From Paenarthrobacter sp. Z7-10 (GTDB taxonomy: Bacteria; Actinomycetota; Actinomycetes; Actinomycetales; Micrococcaceae): 64,000 nucleotides of DNA. A program made the position numbers and the translations under genes. Positions 9,048 through 16,845 of this stretch are shown piece after piece. Every line of letters starts with the position of its first letter. Positions within the stretch are counted from its first letter, which is position 1. The stretch covers positions 1 through 64,000 of the forward strand of contig NZ_JADPVH010000016.1 in the NCBI RefSeq assembly GCF_026932795.1, given 5' to 3'. The notes under the pieces are model-generated. The model saw nothing but the letters and a program-made list of their open reading frames with translations. It had not been told where the DNA came from and did not search any database.

Positions 9048-10418
9048 CTAGCCGACGACGAGGCACGCCGGAGCGTTGATGGCGAACTGTTGCCGTGGAA
9101 CCGGTTCGGGAACCCCATCCACACCGAGGGCAAAGGCACTGATCTGATGCGAGCGCTCGTTGGCCACATAGAGCCAACCATCGGCAGCGTTCTTGCCGTC
9201 ATTGTCGGTGTGGCCGCTGTTCCCAGCGGGCGTGGTAGCGGGCTTGGTAGAAGTGGGCTTGGTAGTGCGGTCGTCAGTGCGCTCATCAACGTCTTTCCCG
9301 GTGTCCGCCGGGGTGGACTGACCGGACAGGGTGAAGTGCCGCGGCCAGTGCCCTCCGCAGGGAACCTCCGCCAACAACCGCGGCGGAAACCCGGTCTTAC
9401 GTTCGGTGCTCCCGCCGGCACCGGAGTCACCCGCATTGGCGGCAGTGAGGCGGCCTGTGCCTCGAGGGACACGCATTCCGGAAACGTCCAGCACCGAGAT
9501 CGAGTCCCGTCCGCGAATTGCCACGTACAGCAGGGAGCCATCTGCGGAGAGGGCCAGGTGCGAGGGGTACACGCCATCGGCGCTGGACAGTGCCGGATGA
9601 GACGGATCGACGATCGATGTCGCGGCCAGCCACTGCCAACCGTGTCCGAAGCGGCCAATATGGTGCAGCCGCGCGTCCAGCTCCCCGACCACCAGCAGCC
9701 CGTCCGGAATCAGCACCAGATGCCGTGGTCCCGTACCCGGTGGCAACCGCACGCTGGTCAGCAGGACCAACCGGCCATCGGTACCCCCGCCGTATTCGTC
9801 CACCCGGTCGGCTCCGAGATCGCAGACCAGCACCGTGCCCCAGCCCGTTACCGTCACCTGGTGGGCGTGCGGGCTGGCCTGCCGGTCCTGCACCGGCCCA
9901 CAGCCTGGTTCTCCAGTCAGCTCGATCGCTGCAGCCAACTCGCCGCCGCGTACCGGAACGACGGCGACAGTCCCGGAGCCATAATTGGCCACCGTGAGGT
10001 TTCCATCTGAAGAAACCAGATGGCATGGGTCGCTGCCACCGCTGGAGACCCGGGAAATCACGGTCAAGTTATTGCGGTGCAGCGCCACCACGGCGCCGTC
10101 CGCCAACTCCTCCACGGCGTAAACGAAGGGACCATCAACGGCCAGGAATGAGGCGTTGCGCACCGGGGCGACGGATCCGTTCCGCACAGCAGTCTGGGCG
10201 CCCGCGCCCGGATGGACAACGTTGCCGCCGGATTCACCTGCTTGCCCAACGGACTGCACGGCCTTGCTGCGCGCGCGCACCGAGGTCAGCAGGCCGTTGT
10301 CGCCGATCCGCACAGCAGTGATGCCTACCGCCCCCGCAGCGGCGTCACCCGCGGCTATGCCTCCTTCGGCCACGTTGCCGGGCTCGGTGTAGCTCCCGAC
10401 GAACAGTGTGCGCTCCAT
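9048..10418 (-). CDS. Lactonase family beta-propeller protein
   Basis: 456 residues related to 6-phosphogluconolactonase of the YbhE/Pgl type, a seven-bladed propeller. The start ATG follows GGAGGTGG, and the protein opens with MERTLFVGSYTEPGN, the usual first blade. Later blades show PHAHQVTVTGWG, GPRHLVLIPDGLLVVGEL, SHLALSADGSLLYVAIRG and a final DGWLYVANERSHQISAF. There is no signal peptide, so it is probably cytosolic. Before the last blade lies a threonine/proline/lysine-rich insert of about 45 residues coded by short repeats near 9230-9290, longer than usual. The exact lactone substrate is not certain. Confidence 0.85.
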   Translation of the reverse strand: MERTLFVGSYTEPGNVAEGGIAAGDAAAGAVGITAVRIGDNGLLTSVRARSKAVQSVGQAGESGGNVVHPGAGAQTAVRNGSVAPVRNASFLAVDGPFVYAVEELADGAVVALHRNNLTVISRVSSGGSDPCHLVSSDGNLTVANYGSGTVAVVPVRGGELAAAIELTGEPGCGPVQDRQASPHAHQVTVTGWGTVLVCDLGADRVDEYGGGTDGRLVLLTSVRLPPGTGPRHLVLIPDGLLVVGELDARLHHIGRFGHGWQWLAATSIVDPSHPALSSADGVYPSHLALSADGSLLYVAIRGRDSISVLDVSGMRVPRGTGRLTAANAGDSGAGGSTERKTGFPPRLLAEVPCGGHWPRHFTLSGQSTPADTGKDVDERTDDRTTKPTSTKPATTPAGNSGHTDNDGKNAADGWLYVANERSHQISAFALGVDGVPEPVPRQQFAINAPACLVVG

Positions 10419-10478
10419 CTTCCACCTCCGTTGGAAGCGTAGCCCCGCTTCATCGTTCGCGTCCCTCCCAGCCGCACC

Positions 10479-10575
10479 GGCTTTCCCGACTCCGCGCAGC
10501 CATCCCAGTCGCTCCGGCTTTCCCGCCTCCGGGCAGCCATCCCCGCCGCAGTGGGTTTCCCGACTCCGGGCAAGA
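10479..10575. repeat. Three imperfect 37-bp tandem repeats
   Basis: Units begin at 10479, 10516 and 10553 and share GGCTTTCCCG.CTCCGGGCAG. They fill the space between the lactonase start and the S4-protein start (divergent genes), so they sit in promoter territory for both. Confidence 0.8.
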
Positions 10576-10598
10576 TGGCGATGGGGCATCATTGCTGT

Positions 10599-10826
10599 AT
10601 GGGTATTAAAGACACGGTGGACATTGCGATCCGCGACGACATGATCCGACTGGGTCAGTTGTTGAAGCTGGCCAACCTGGCGGAGGACGGGGTGGAAGCG
10701 GCGGAATTGATCAAGAACGGGCTGGTGATGGTCAATGGCGAAATTGACGAACGCCGGGGCCGGCAGCTCCGGGCCGGGGACACCGTAACGGTCAACGGCG
10801 AAACCGTCCGGATCACGGCGCCCTGA
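10599..10826 (+). CDS. RNA-binding S4 domain protein
   Basis: 75 residues made up almost wholly of one S4 RNA-binding fold. The pattern RLGQLLKLANLAEDGVEA, then IKNGLVMVNGEIDERRGRQL and GDTVTVNGE, is that of small YbcJ/YaaA-like S4 proteins, which bind structured RNA such as rRNA or tRNA. The open frame begins upstream, but the ATG at 10599 starts the conserved part. It is convergent with the esterase gene, and the palindrome at 10837 lies between their ends. Its role in the cell is not known from the sequence. Confidence 0.85.
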   Translation: MGIKDTVDIAIRDDMIRLGQLLKLANLAEDGVEAAELIKNGLVMVNGEIDERRGRQLRAGDTVTVNGETVRITAP

Positions 10827-10835
10827 CCCGCCTCC

Positions 10836-10899
10836 CCAACCAGGTGTCAGCTGATGCACTCATTAGCGTCTTTGAGTGCACCTGCTGCCACCTAGTTTG
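10836..10899. repeat. Dispersed palindromic element, copy C
   Basis: An imperfect inverted repeat. The left arm CCAACCAGGTGTCAGC with TGATGCACTCA faces TGAGTGCACCTGCTGCC with ACCTAGTTTG across a 10-base loop. It sits between two converging genes and overlaps the last bases of the esterase gene, so it could end both transcripts. It is related to copies at 24489 and 37030. Confidence 0.75.
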
Positions 10900-11605
10900 C
10901 GGAGGCGAGCACCGTGGCGGTCAGGAATTCGCGCACGTGGCCCATCTCCTGGGCATTGATGCCGTGCCAGATCCCGGTGTACAACACCTTGGTCAGCTGG
11001 CTGTGGCCGCGCAGCCAGCTGTTCGTGTATTCGATCGAGGGCGCCGGAATGACCGGATCGGCCTGATCCCGGCCCCAGAAGACCGGCAGTTCCACGCCGG
11101 CCAATTCCGAGTCGCGAAAAAAGTCGTCCGATTCATTGGCGGGGTCCAGCTCGACGGCAAAGCCGGACAGGCCGACGACGGCGGCGTAGTCGTGCGGGCG
11201 GTGGCGCGCCAGCGACGTGGCCATGCACATTCCCTGCGAGAACCCGAAAAGGGTGACGCTGCTGTGCTGCCCGCCAACGGCATCGATCCAGCGAGCCAGT
11301 TCCGCCGTCGCCGCCTTGACACTCTCCAGTGAGTACGAGATGTCCGACCGCAGCGGGAACCAAGCGTGTCCTGCCCCGGCGGCGGCCGGACCACGGACCG
11401 AGGCGAGAGTGAATTCCGGCGGCAGCAGCTCGGCCAGGCCGAAGAGATCGGCTTCATCCGACCCGTAACCGTGCAGCATCACCAGCAGCGGCGTTCCCGC
11501 ACGCTCCCCGGGCGGCCGCGACCACAGCGCGGCCGGGGCCGGGACGCCTTCGGTGGCGGTCAGATCAGCGGCGGCGAGGGCTTCGGCGGGAGTCGTTTCG
11601 GTCAT
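10892..11605 (-). CDS. Alpha/beta hydrolase, carboxylesterase/phospholipase type
   Basis: 237 residues of the phospholipase/carboxylesterase family (Pfam Abhydrolase_2). LLVMLHGYGSDEADLFGLAE gives the oxyanion loop, GFSQGMCMA the nucleophile serine elbow, QADPVIPA the catalytic aspartate and IWHGIN the catalytic histidine. There is no signal peptide or membrane segment, so it is a cytosolic esterase; the natural ester is unknown. The start at 11605 is preferred over a longer frame because the upstream residues are unlike the family and GGAAAGATGGAG precedes it. Confidence 0.85.
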   Translation of the reverse strand: MTETTPAEALAAADLTATEGVPAPAALWSRPPGERAGTPLLVMLHGYGSDEADLFGLAELLPPEFTLASVRGPAAAGAGHAWFPLRSDISYSLESVKAATAELARWIDAVGGQHSSVTLFGFSQGMCMATSLARHRPHDYAAVVGLSGFAVELDPANESDDFFRDSELAGVELPVFWGRDQADPVIPAPSIEYTNSWLRGHSQLTKVLYTGIWHGINAQEMGHVREFLTATVLASAN

Positions 11606-11695
11606 GACTCCATCTTTCCACGACCGCTCCCCGTCCCGGAATCCCCCGTCGGCGGCGCCTTCCACTTTCGCCCACCGGTGGCACGTTCGGGATGC

Positions 11696-12976
11696 TTAGG
11701 TGGGGAAGAAGCGCTGCCGCAACAGCTGCCCCACCTTGGTGGTCTCAGTCAGGAAACCGTCGTGACCCATCCGGGACTCGACCATGTGCACGGGCACGCT
11801 TCCGGGCAGAGCCGCGGCCAGCAGGCGCGACTGCCCGGGCAGGTACAGCCGGTCCGTCGTCACCGCTGCGACCAGGAACTCAATGCCCGCGGCAGCCCCC
11901 AATGCCTGCTTCAATGTCCCCCTGCCGCGGGCGATATCGTGACCCATCAGCGCCTCGGTGATTGCCACATAGCTGTTGGCATCAAAGCGCCCGGCCAGCT
12001 TTTCGGCCTGGTGGTCCAGATAACTTTCCACCTGAAATGGTCCTTCCGGCTGCCCTTGGGCCTGGCCCTGCTCCTGGTCCCGACCCTGCCCTTGGGCCTG
12101 GTCCTTGCCGGGCTGTCGGCTCCTGCCGAACCTCTCGGAGAGTTCAGCCTCACACCGGTAGGTGATGTGCGCGATCCGCCGGGCCAGTCCGAGCCCGGCG
12201 GCTGGCGGGGCGCCGTCGTAGTAGTCCCCGCCGGCAAAGGAGGGGTCCTGTCGGATCGCAAGCAGCTGAGCCTGTGCAAACGCGATCTGTTCCGCCGTAC
12301 TGGCCGCACAGGACGCGATCACCGCGCAGCGTTGTACCCGCTCCGGATAGGTCACTGCCCACTCCAGGGCCCGTGCTCCGCCGAGGGAACCACCCAGCAC
12401 GGCGAACCAATTCCCGATCCCCAGCAGGTCCGCCAGCCGGGCCTCCGCCGCAACCGAGTCGCGCACCGAGACGGCCGGGAACCGCGACCCCCATGGCTTC
12501 CCGTCCGGGGAAATGCTGGACGGACCAGTGCTGCCGTAACAGCCACCCAACATGTTGCCGGCCACCACAAAATAGCGGTCGGTGTCCACCGCCCGGCCCG
12601 GGCCCACCAGCCCCTCCCACCAGCCATCCTCGTCCGAGGCCCCGCGCGCGACGTGTGAACTGCCAGTGAGCGCATGATGCACCAGCACAGCGTTGGAGGC
12701 ATCCTCATTCAGCGTGCCCCACGTTTCAAAGGCGATGCTGACCTGGGGCAGCCGGCCGCCGGCTTCCAACTCCAAGTCCCCGATTCCGGCGTACTGGAGT
12801 TCAGCCGCCGCAGCCCGCAGTGGATGAGCACCCGCCGGAACGTCGCGGACCGGCGCATCAACGGCCCGAATCTCACCGCACCGAACCTCACCAACCGGCC
12901 CACGGCTCGCTTGAGTGTTGTTGGCCGGCCGCGGCCGGGTTCCTGCGCCGATTCCCGCCGCCGTCGTCGTGCTCAC
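11696..12976 (-). CDS. metX: Homoserine O-acetyltransferase MetX
   Basis: 426 residues. It transfers the acetyl group from acetyl-CoA to homoserine, the first committed step of methionine synthesis. The nucleophile elbow GGSLGGARALEWA, the TDRLY aspartate segment and the terminal MGHDGFLTE histidine are all visible, as is HALTGSSH near the N-terminus. A glutamine/glycine-rich insert at about residues 285-310, coded by short repeats at about 12045-12115, interrupts the lid domain and is not normal for the family. Its GTG start overlaps the metY stop codon (GTGA), so the two are coupled and share riboswitch control. Confidence 0.95.
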   Translation of the reverse strand: MSTTTAAGIGAGTRPRPANNTQASRGPVGEVRCGEIRAVDAPVRDVPAGAHPLRAAAAELQYAGIGDLELEAGGRLPQVSIAFETWGTLNEDASNAVLVHHALTGSSHVARGASDEDGWWEGLVGPGRAVDTDRYFVVAGNMLGGCYGSTGPSSISPDGKPWGSRFPAVSVRDSVAAEARLADLLGIGNWFAVLGGSLGGARALEWAVTYPERVQRCAVIASCAASTAEQIAFAQAQLLAIRQDPSFAGGDYYDGAPPAAGLGLARRIAHITYRCEAELSERFGRSRQPGKDQAQGQGRDQEQGQAQGQPEGPFQVESYLDHQAEKLAGRFDANSYVAITEALMGHDIARGRGTLKQALGAAAGIEFLVAAVTTDRLYLPGQSRLLAAALPGSVPVHMVESRMGHDGFLTETTKVGQLLRQRFFPT

Positions 12977-14289
12977 GCCGCTTTGGCCGCCCGGAAACCG
13001 GCCTCCAGATCCGCCAGGATATCGACAATATTTTCCAGCCCCACCGAAAGCCGAACCAGACCGGGATTGACCCCCGCCGCCCGCTGCTGCTCGGGGCTTA
13101 GCTGCGCGTGCGTGGTGGAGGCCGGGTGGATAACCAGTGAGCGCACATCACCGAGGTTGGCCACATGGGAATGCAGCTCCAGGCCGTCCACGAACCGCTT
13201 GCCCGCCTCGAGGCCACCGCGGATATTGAAGGCCACCACCGCACCGGTGCCACGCGGTCCATATTTGCGCCCCCGCTCATACCAGGGGCTGGACGGCAGA
13301 CCAGCGTAGGCCACTGATTCCACATTCTCGTTGGACTCCAGCCAGCGTGCCACCTTGGCCGCGTTTTCCACGTGCCGTTCCACCCGCAGGCTCAGCGTTT
13401 CCAGGCCCTGTGCTATCAGGAAGGCGTTGAAGGGCGCGACGGCGGATCCCAGGTCGCGCAGCAGCTGCACGCGGGCTTTGAGAATGTAGGACAGATTGGC
13501 CCCCAGCGGACTGCCCTCACCCAAGTCGCGGCCGTAGACCAGGCCGTTATAGCTCTCATCCGGCGTGTTGAACGCCGGGAACTTCTCCGGATCCTTCGTG
13601 TAGTCAAACTTGCCGCCGTCGACGATCACGCCGGCAATAGCCGTGCCGTGCCCGCCCAGGTACTTGGTCGCGGAATGAATGACGACGTCGGCACCCCACT
13701 CGAGCGGGCGGATAAGGTAGGGCGTGGCCAGTGTATTGTCCACCAGCAGCGGAACGCCCGCCGCGTGGGCCGCAGCGCTGACCCCCTCGAGATCCAGCAC
13801 GTCCTGGCGCGGATTGGAAACGACCTCGCCGAAGAACAGCTTCGTGTTGGGCCGGACCGCGTCCCGCCAGTGCTGCAGATTGTCCGGATCCGCCACGAAA
13901 GTGACCTCAATCCCGAACTTCTTCAGCGTGTGCGCGAACAAGTTGTAGGTGCCGCCGTAAACACTCGGACTGGCCACGACGTGATCACCATTCTGGGCAA
14001 TGTTCAGCACAGCGAGCGTCGATGCGGCCTGCCCGGAGGACAGCAGCAGTGCCGCGACCCCTCCCTCCAAGCTGGCGATACGCTGCTCCACGGCATCCTG
14101 CGTCGGATTGCCTATCCGGGTATAGATGGGGGCCAGCTCGGCCAAGGCGAAGCGGTTCGCAGCACTCTCGGCGCTGGGAAAGACGAACGACGTCGTCTGG
14201 TAAATGGGCAGGGCGCGCGCCCCGGTGGCGGAATCGGGCTCCTGGCCCACATGGATCTGCCGCGTTTCGAAAGACCAGCCGTTGCTCAT
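12973..14289 (-). CDS. metY: O-acetylhomoserine sulfhydrylase MetY
   Basis: 438-residue PLP enzyme of the Cys/Met metabolism family that makes homocysteine from O-acetylhomoserine and sulfide. It shows ARALPIYQTTSFVF, YTRIGNPTQDAVEQR, the SSGQAAS phosphate-binding turn, and IHSATKYLGGHG with the lysine that holds PLP. The long insertion and the length of about 430-440 distinguish it from the shorter MetB and MetC proteins. It is first in the metYX operon, downstream of a SAM-IV-type riboswitch. The Shine-Dalgarno GAGGAG stands 8 bases before the ATG inside a small hairpin. Confidence 0.96.
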   Translation of the reverse strand: MSNGWSFETRQIHVGQEPDSATGARALPIYQTTSFVFPSAESAANRFALAELAPIYTRIGNPTQDAVEQRIASLEGGVAALLLSSGQAASTLAVLNIAQNGDHVVASPSVYGGTYNLFAHTLKKFGIEVTFVADPDNLQHWRDAVRPNTKLFFGEVVSNPRQDVLDLEGVSAAAHAAGVPLLVDNTLATPYLIRPLEWGADVVIHSATKYLGGHGTAIAGVIVDGGKFDYTKDPEKFPAFNTPDESYNGLVYGRDLGEGSPLGANLSYILKARVQLLRDLGSAVAPFNAFLIAQGLETLSLRVERHVENAAKVARWLESNENVESVAYAGLPSSPWYERGRKYGPRGTGAVVAFNIRGGLEAGKRFVDGLELHSHVANLGDVRSLVIHPASTTHAQLSPEQQRAAGVNPGLVRLSVGLENIVDILADLEAGFRAAKAA

Positions 14290-14299
14290 GGATTTGGCT

Positions 14300-14314
14300 C
14301 CTCAATATTTGAGG
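14300..14314 (-). promoter_or_regulatory. Hairpin over the metY Shine-Dalgarno
   Basis: On the minus strand CCTCAA-ATA-TTGAGG folds so that the TTGAGG arm is part of the metY Shine-Dalgarno GAGGAG. It lies downstream of the riboswitch and is a candidate for part of its output stage, acting on translation. No T-rich terminator was seen nearby. Confidence 0.5.
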
Positions 14315-14386
14315 GTCACCACGTTCCGCTTCGGCGGCGGGGCGGGCCCTGCCGGGCGTGAATGGGCCGTGGGACCCGCGCTTGCG

Positions 14387-14488
14387 CTTAGCCATACGGC
14401 TAAGGCCTGGTCTTCACCCGGGGCACCCCGCCGCGGTGGAGGGTTGCCGGTCAGCGAGCCGGGGCTTGACGCTGACACTCATGACCTT
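14387..14488 (-). ncRNA. SAM-IV-type riboswitch upstream of metYX
   Basis: On the minus strand the leader reads GGTCATGAGTGTCAGCGTC, then CCCCGGCTCGCTGACCGGC, AACCCTCC, GCGGCGGGGTGCCCCGGGTG and GAAGACC. This order, with the paired GGTC/GACC ends, the CAGCG/CGCTG arm and the CCGGCAACCCTCC core, is that of the actinobacterial SAM-IV class, which binds S-adenosylmethionine. A further hairpin, CTTAGCC/GGCTAAG (14387-14404), follows. Binding of SAM would be expected to lower metY and metX expression. Class assignment is by recall of the consensus. Confidence 0.85.
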
Positions 14489-14662
14489 CATCCAGTGTGA
14501 AATACCGCTGCCATCCACGCAAGAATGTGAGGAAATATGACGTGCCTCTGGCGTGTCCCTCCACTGAGCCGGTCGCGGGCGCTATTGTGCATTCGCGCGC
14601 GCCTTTATAGTCTTATGTGGGTTAAGTCGTTGCCCTCGGAAATCTGCTGTGGAGGGACTCCC

Positions 14663-14875
14663 ATGGATAGTCAGGTTCGTAAACCCCATTTGGCTTCGCG
14701 CTTGGCCAGCGCGGCTCCCGGCGATGGCGCGGGCTCGGTGATTGCCGCCCGGCATCGAAACGAGCATCTTCCCTCGGACCTCTCGGCCATCTCCCGTCGG
14801 GACCTCTATACCCTCAGCAGCAGCATCTGCCACGAGTTGGACGGCGAAAAGTCTGCTGCCGGGGAAGGTTCGTAG
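14663..14875 (+). CDS. Small hypothetical protein
   Basis: 70 residues, not recognised with certainty. The ATG has a good Shine-Dalgarno (GGAGGG, 6 bases away). The C-terminal half, LSAISRRDLYTLSSSICHEL, reads as an amphipathic helix that could pair with itself or a partner. There are no cysteine clusters and no membrane segment. It ends 34 bases before the SGNH hydrolase and may share its mRNA. The strong ribosome site and codon use like the neighbours argue that it is real. Confidence 0.55.
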   Translation: MDSQVRKPHLASRLASAAPGDGAGSVIAARHRNEHLPSDLSAISRRDLYTLSSSICHELDGEKSAAGEGS

Positions 14876-14909
14876 CGGGCGAAAAAGTTTCCGGCGGAGG
14901 GGGGACTGT

Positions 14910-15950
14910 GTGGCGCTGAACAACGCTGCTCCCGGAAGTCACTCGGTGGCTGTAGCCCCTGCCCGCGTGCTGCGTGCCGCCGCGGCGGTGCTGGGTGCCG
15001 CTGCGGGCGCAACTGTGGCTGTGAGTGCCATCACCGTCGTGGAAGGCCTGTGGGCCCGGCGCAAATTGACCATCGCCTACGCGGTTCAGGAAGCGCCCGA
15101 ACCGGTGTTGTTCGGCGGGGAGCACGACGGCGACGCGTTGGAGCTTGCGCTGCTGGGTGATTCGCTGGCCGTCGGCGTTGGAGCCGGCTCCCCGGAACGG
15201 ACCATCGGCTACCATGTTGCCGAGGGTCTGGCCGATGCCTCCCACCGGCCCGTCAGACTGCATAATGTGGCCGCCATCGGCAGCGAGTCCCATGACCTGC
15301 CGCTTCAGCTGCAGGAGCTGGCGCATCGGGTACCCCGGCCCTCGGTCGCAGTTATTGTCATCGGCGGCAATGACGTCATGCACCCGCAAAGCATCGCTGC
15401 CGCGGCGCAGCATCTCTCCCATGCGGTCCAGGATCTTCGCCGCACCGGCTGCCAGGTGGTCGTTGCCACCTGCCCGGATATGGGGACGGTGCGTCCGTTT
15501 TTCCAGCCGCTGCGGTTTTTCGCCCACTGGCTCAGCCGTCTGCTGGCGACGACGCAAACGATCGTTGTGCTGCGCCACGGCGGCCGCACCGTCTCGCTGG
15601 CGGACACTGTTGGGCCGCTGTTCCGCCGCAATCCCAAGGTCATGTTCTCCACTGACAGCATGCACCCAAGCGCCATGGGCTATGCCCGTGCTGCCGACGT
15701 CCTGCTGCCCAGCGTGTGTGCGGCCGCCGGCTACTCCGGCGCCGGCGGTCCCGCGGTACCGCACCGCGTCTACCGCAAGGGCGGCCGGCACCCACTGGCC
15801 TGGTTCGCCTTCCGGGCATCGCGGGAGGGTGGAACGGCGCTCAGCACCGGCAAGGACCGCCGTCGTGTCGGGACGTTCCGGCACACGAGGTTCTGGGCGA
15901 AATGGCCATGGCCGCAGGACCACATCCCCGCCGGACTGGACGGAAAATAG
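14910..15950 (+). CDS. SGNH/GDSL-type esterase
   Basis: 346 residues. The GTG start follows GGAGGGGGG. An N-terminal hydrophobic stretch of about 20 residues (ARVLRAAAAVLGAAAGATV...) suggests a membrane anchor or uncleaved signal. The SGNH blocks are present in order: LGDSLAVGVGAG (serine), NVAAIGSESHDL (block II), VIGGNDVMHP (block III, Asn) and STDSMHPSAMGYARAA (block V, Asp and His). It is likely an extracytoplasmic lipid or acyl-sugar esterase. The C-terminal basic tail of about 60 residues is not part of the fold. A longer open frame upstream overlaps the small ORF and is not favoured. Confidence 0.85.
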   Translation: MALNNAAPGSHSVAVAPARVLRAAAAVLGAAAGATVAVSAITVVEGLWARRKLTIAYAVQEAPEPVLFGGEHDGDALELALLGDSLAVGVGAGSPERTIGYHVAEGLADASHRPVRLHNVAAIGSESHDLPLQLQELAHRVPRPSVAVIVIGGNDVMHPQSIAAAAQHLSHAVQDLRRTGCQVVVATCPDMGTVRPFFQPLRFFAHWLSRLLATTQTIVVLRHGGRTVSLADTVGPLFRRNPKVMFSTDSMHPSAMGYARAADVLLPSVCAAAGYSGAGGPAVPHRVYRKGGRHPLAWFAFRASREGGTALSTGKDRRRVGTFRHTRFWAKWPWPQDHIPAGLDGK

Positions 15951-15961
15951 GGCCCGGCGAC

Positions 15962-15978
15962 AGTAAGGCTTGCCTAAG
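15962..15978. promoter_or_regulatory. Possible DtxR/IdeR iron box
   Basis: AGTAAGGCTTGCCTAAG resembles the TTAGG..AGCCT.A pattern of DtxR-family iron repressors read on either strand. It stands 24 bases upstream of CAAGAT, a plausible -10 for the VOC gene at 16014. The match is partial, and no iron gene is next to it. Confidence 0.4.
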
Positions 15979-16013
15979 TCGAGACCCACCTCACAAAGTG
16001 CCAAGATGATGGC

Positions 16014-16652
16014 ATGCGCATGGATCATGTCTCTTACGCCTGTGAATCAGATGGCCTGGCCGCCACAACCGAGCGAATTGCCTCCGCCTTGGGCATTGAA
16101 GCAATCCGGGGTGGTGTCCACCCCAGATTCGGTACCCGAAATATGATTATCCCGCTGACGGACCACCATTATTTGGAAGTCGTCGAGGTGTTGGATCATC
16201 CAGCCTCGGACAAGGCACCCTTTGGGCAGGCCGTTCGCGCCCGCTCCGCCACCGGCGGCGGCTGGATGGGCTGGTGCGTTGCGGTTGACGACCTGTCACA
16301 GTTTGAACAACGACTGGGCCGCAGCGCAGTTCCCGGCAACCGGAAATTCCCCGACGGCCAGGAGCTGATCTGGCAGCAGATCGGCATTAAGGGCCTGATC
16401 GCGGACCCCCAGGTCCCCTACCTGCTCAAGTGGGAAGGCGATCCCCAACTGCACCCTTCGCTGGCACGTCCCAGCAGCGTAAAACTCGCCAAGCTGACCA
16501 TCGCGGGATCCGCCGCACGCGTCACCGAGTGGCTGGGCGAACCCGTGGAGAAACCCCTGGACGACGTGGCCGTGGAATGGATTGCTCCGCACGGCAATCC
16601 CGGCATCATGAGCGTCACCTTCGAAACCGCCGATGGGTTCGTGACCCTCTAA
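16014..16652 (+). CDS. VOC family protein (Glyoxalase_3-like)
   Basis: 212 residues beginning MRMDHVSYACESDGLAATTE. The pattern FGTRNMIIPLTDHHYLEVVEV in the first half and an ending in VTFETADGFVTL are typical of the glyoxalase-like domain 3 proteins of actinobacteria, with two unequal VOC modules. The substrate is unknown. No Shine-Dalgarno is seen; CAAGAT lies 6 bases before the ATG, so a leaderless start is possible. It stands alone between the SGNH gene and the oppositely directed CPBP gene. Confidence 0.8.
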   Translation: MRMDHVSYACESDGLAATTERIASALGIEAIRGGVHPRFGTRNMIIPLTDHHYLEVVEVLDHPASDKAPFGQAVRARSATGGGWMGWCVAVDDLSQFEQRLGRSAVPGNRKFPDGQELIWQQIGIKGLIADPQVPYLLKWEGDPQLHPSLARPSSVKLAKLTIAGSAARVTEWLGEPVEKPLDDVAVEWIAPHGNPGIMSVTFETADGFVTL

Positions 16653-16845
16653 CCCGCTCCACTGACCCCGCGCGTCCCTCCCCGTTTTGCGTCATCTTTA
16701 TTAGTCCATGACTTAAGCCGACGACGTCTCCGATTCACGGGTTGATCCGCGGTGCCTTCATTGTGGCGACCACGCACACACGGGGCTCCCGGGCGAACCA
16801 ACATCGCAGGTGCTGCTGGCGGAACGGCAAAGGTGTGGTGGAGGG

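Noticed and set aside
10419-10859. A 147-codon N-terminal extension of the lactonase frame
   Set aside because: It runs through the 37-bp repeats and across the S4 gene; GGAGGTGG before the ATG at 10418 and the conserved MERTLFVGSYTEPGN decide for the shorter protein.
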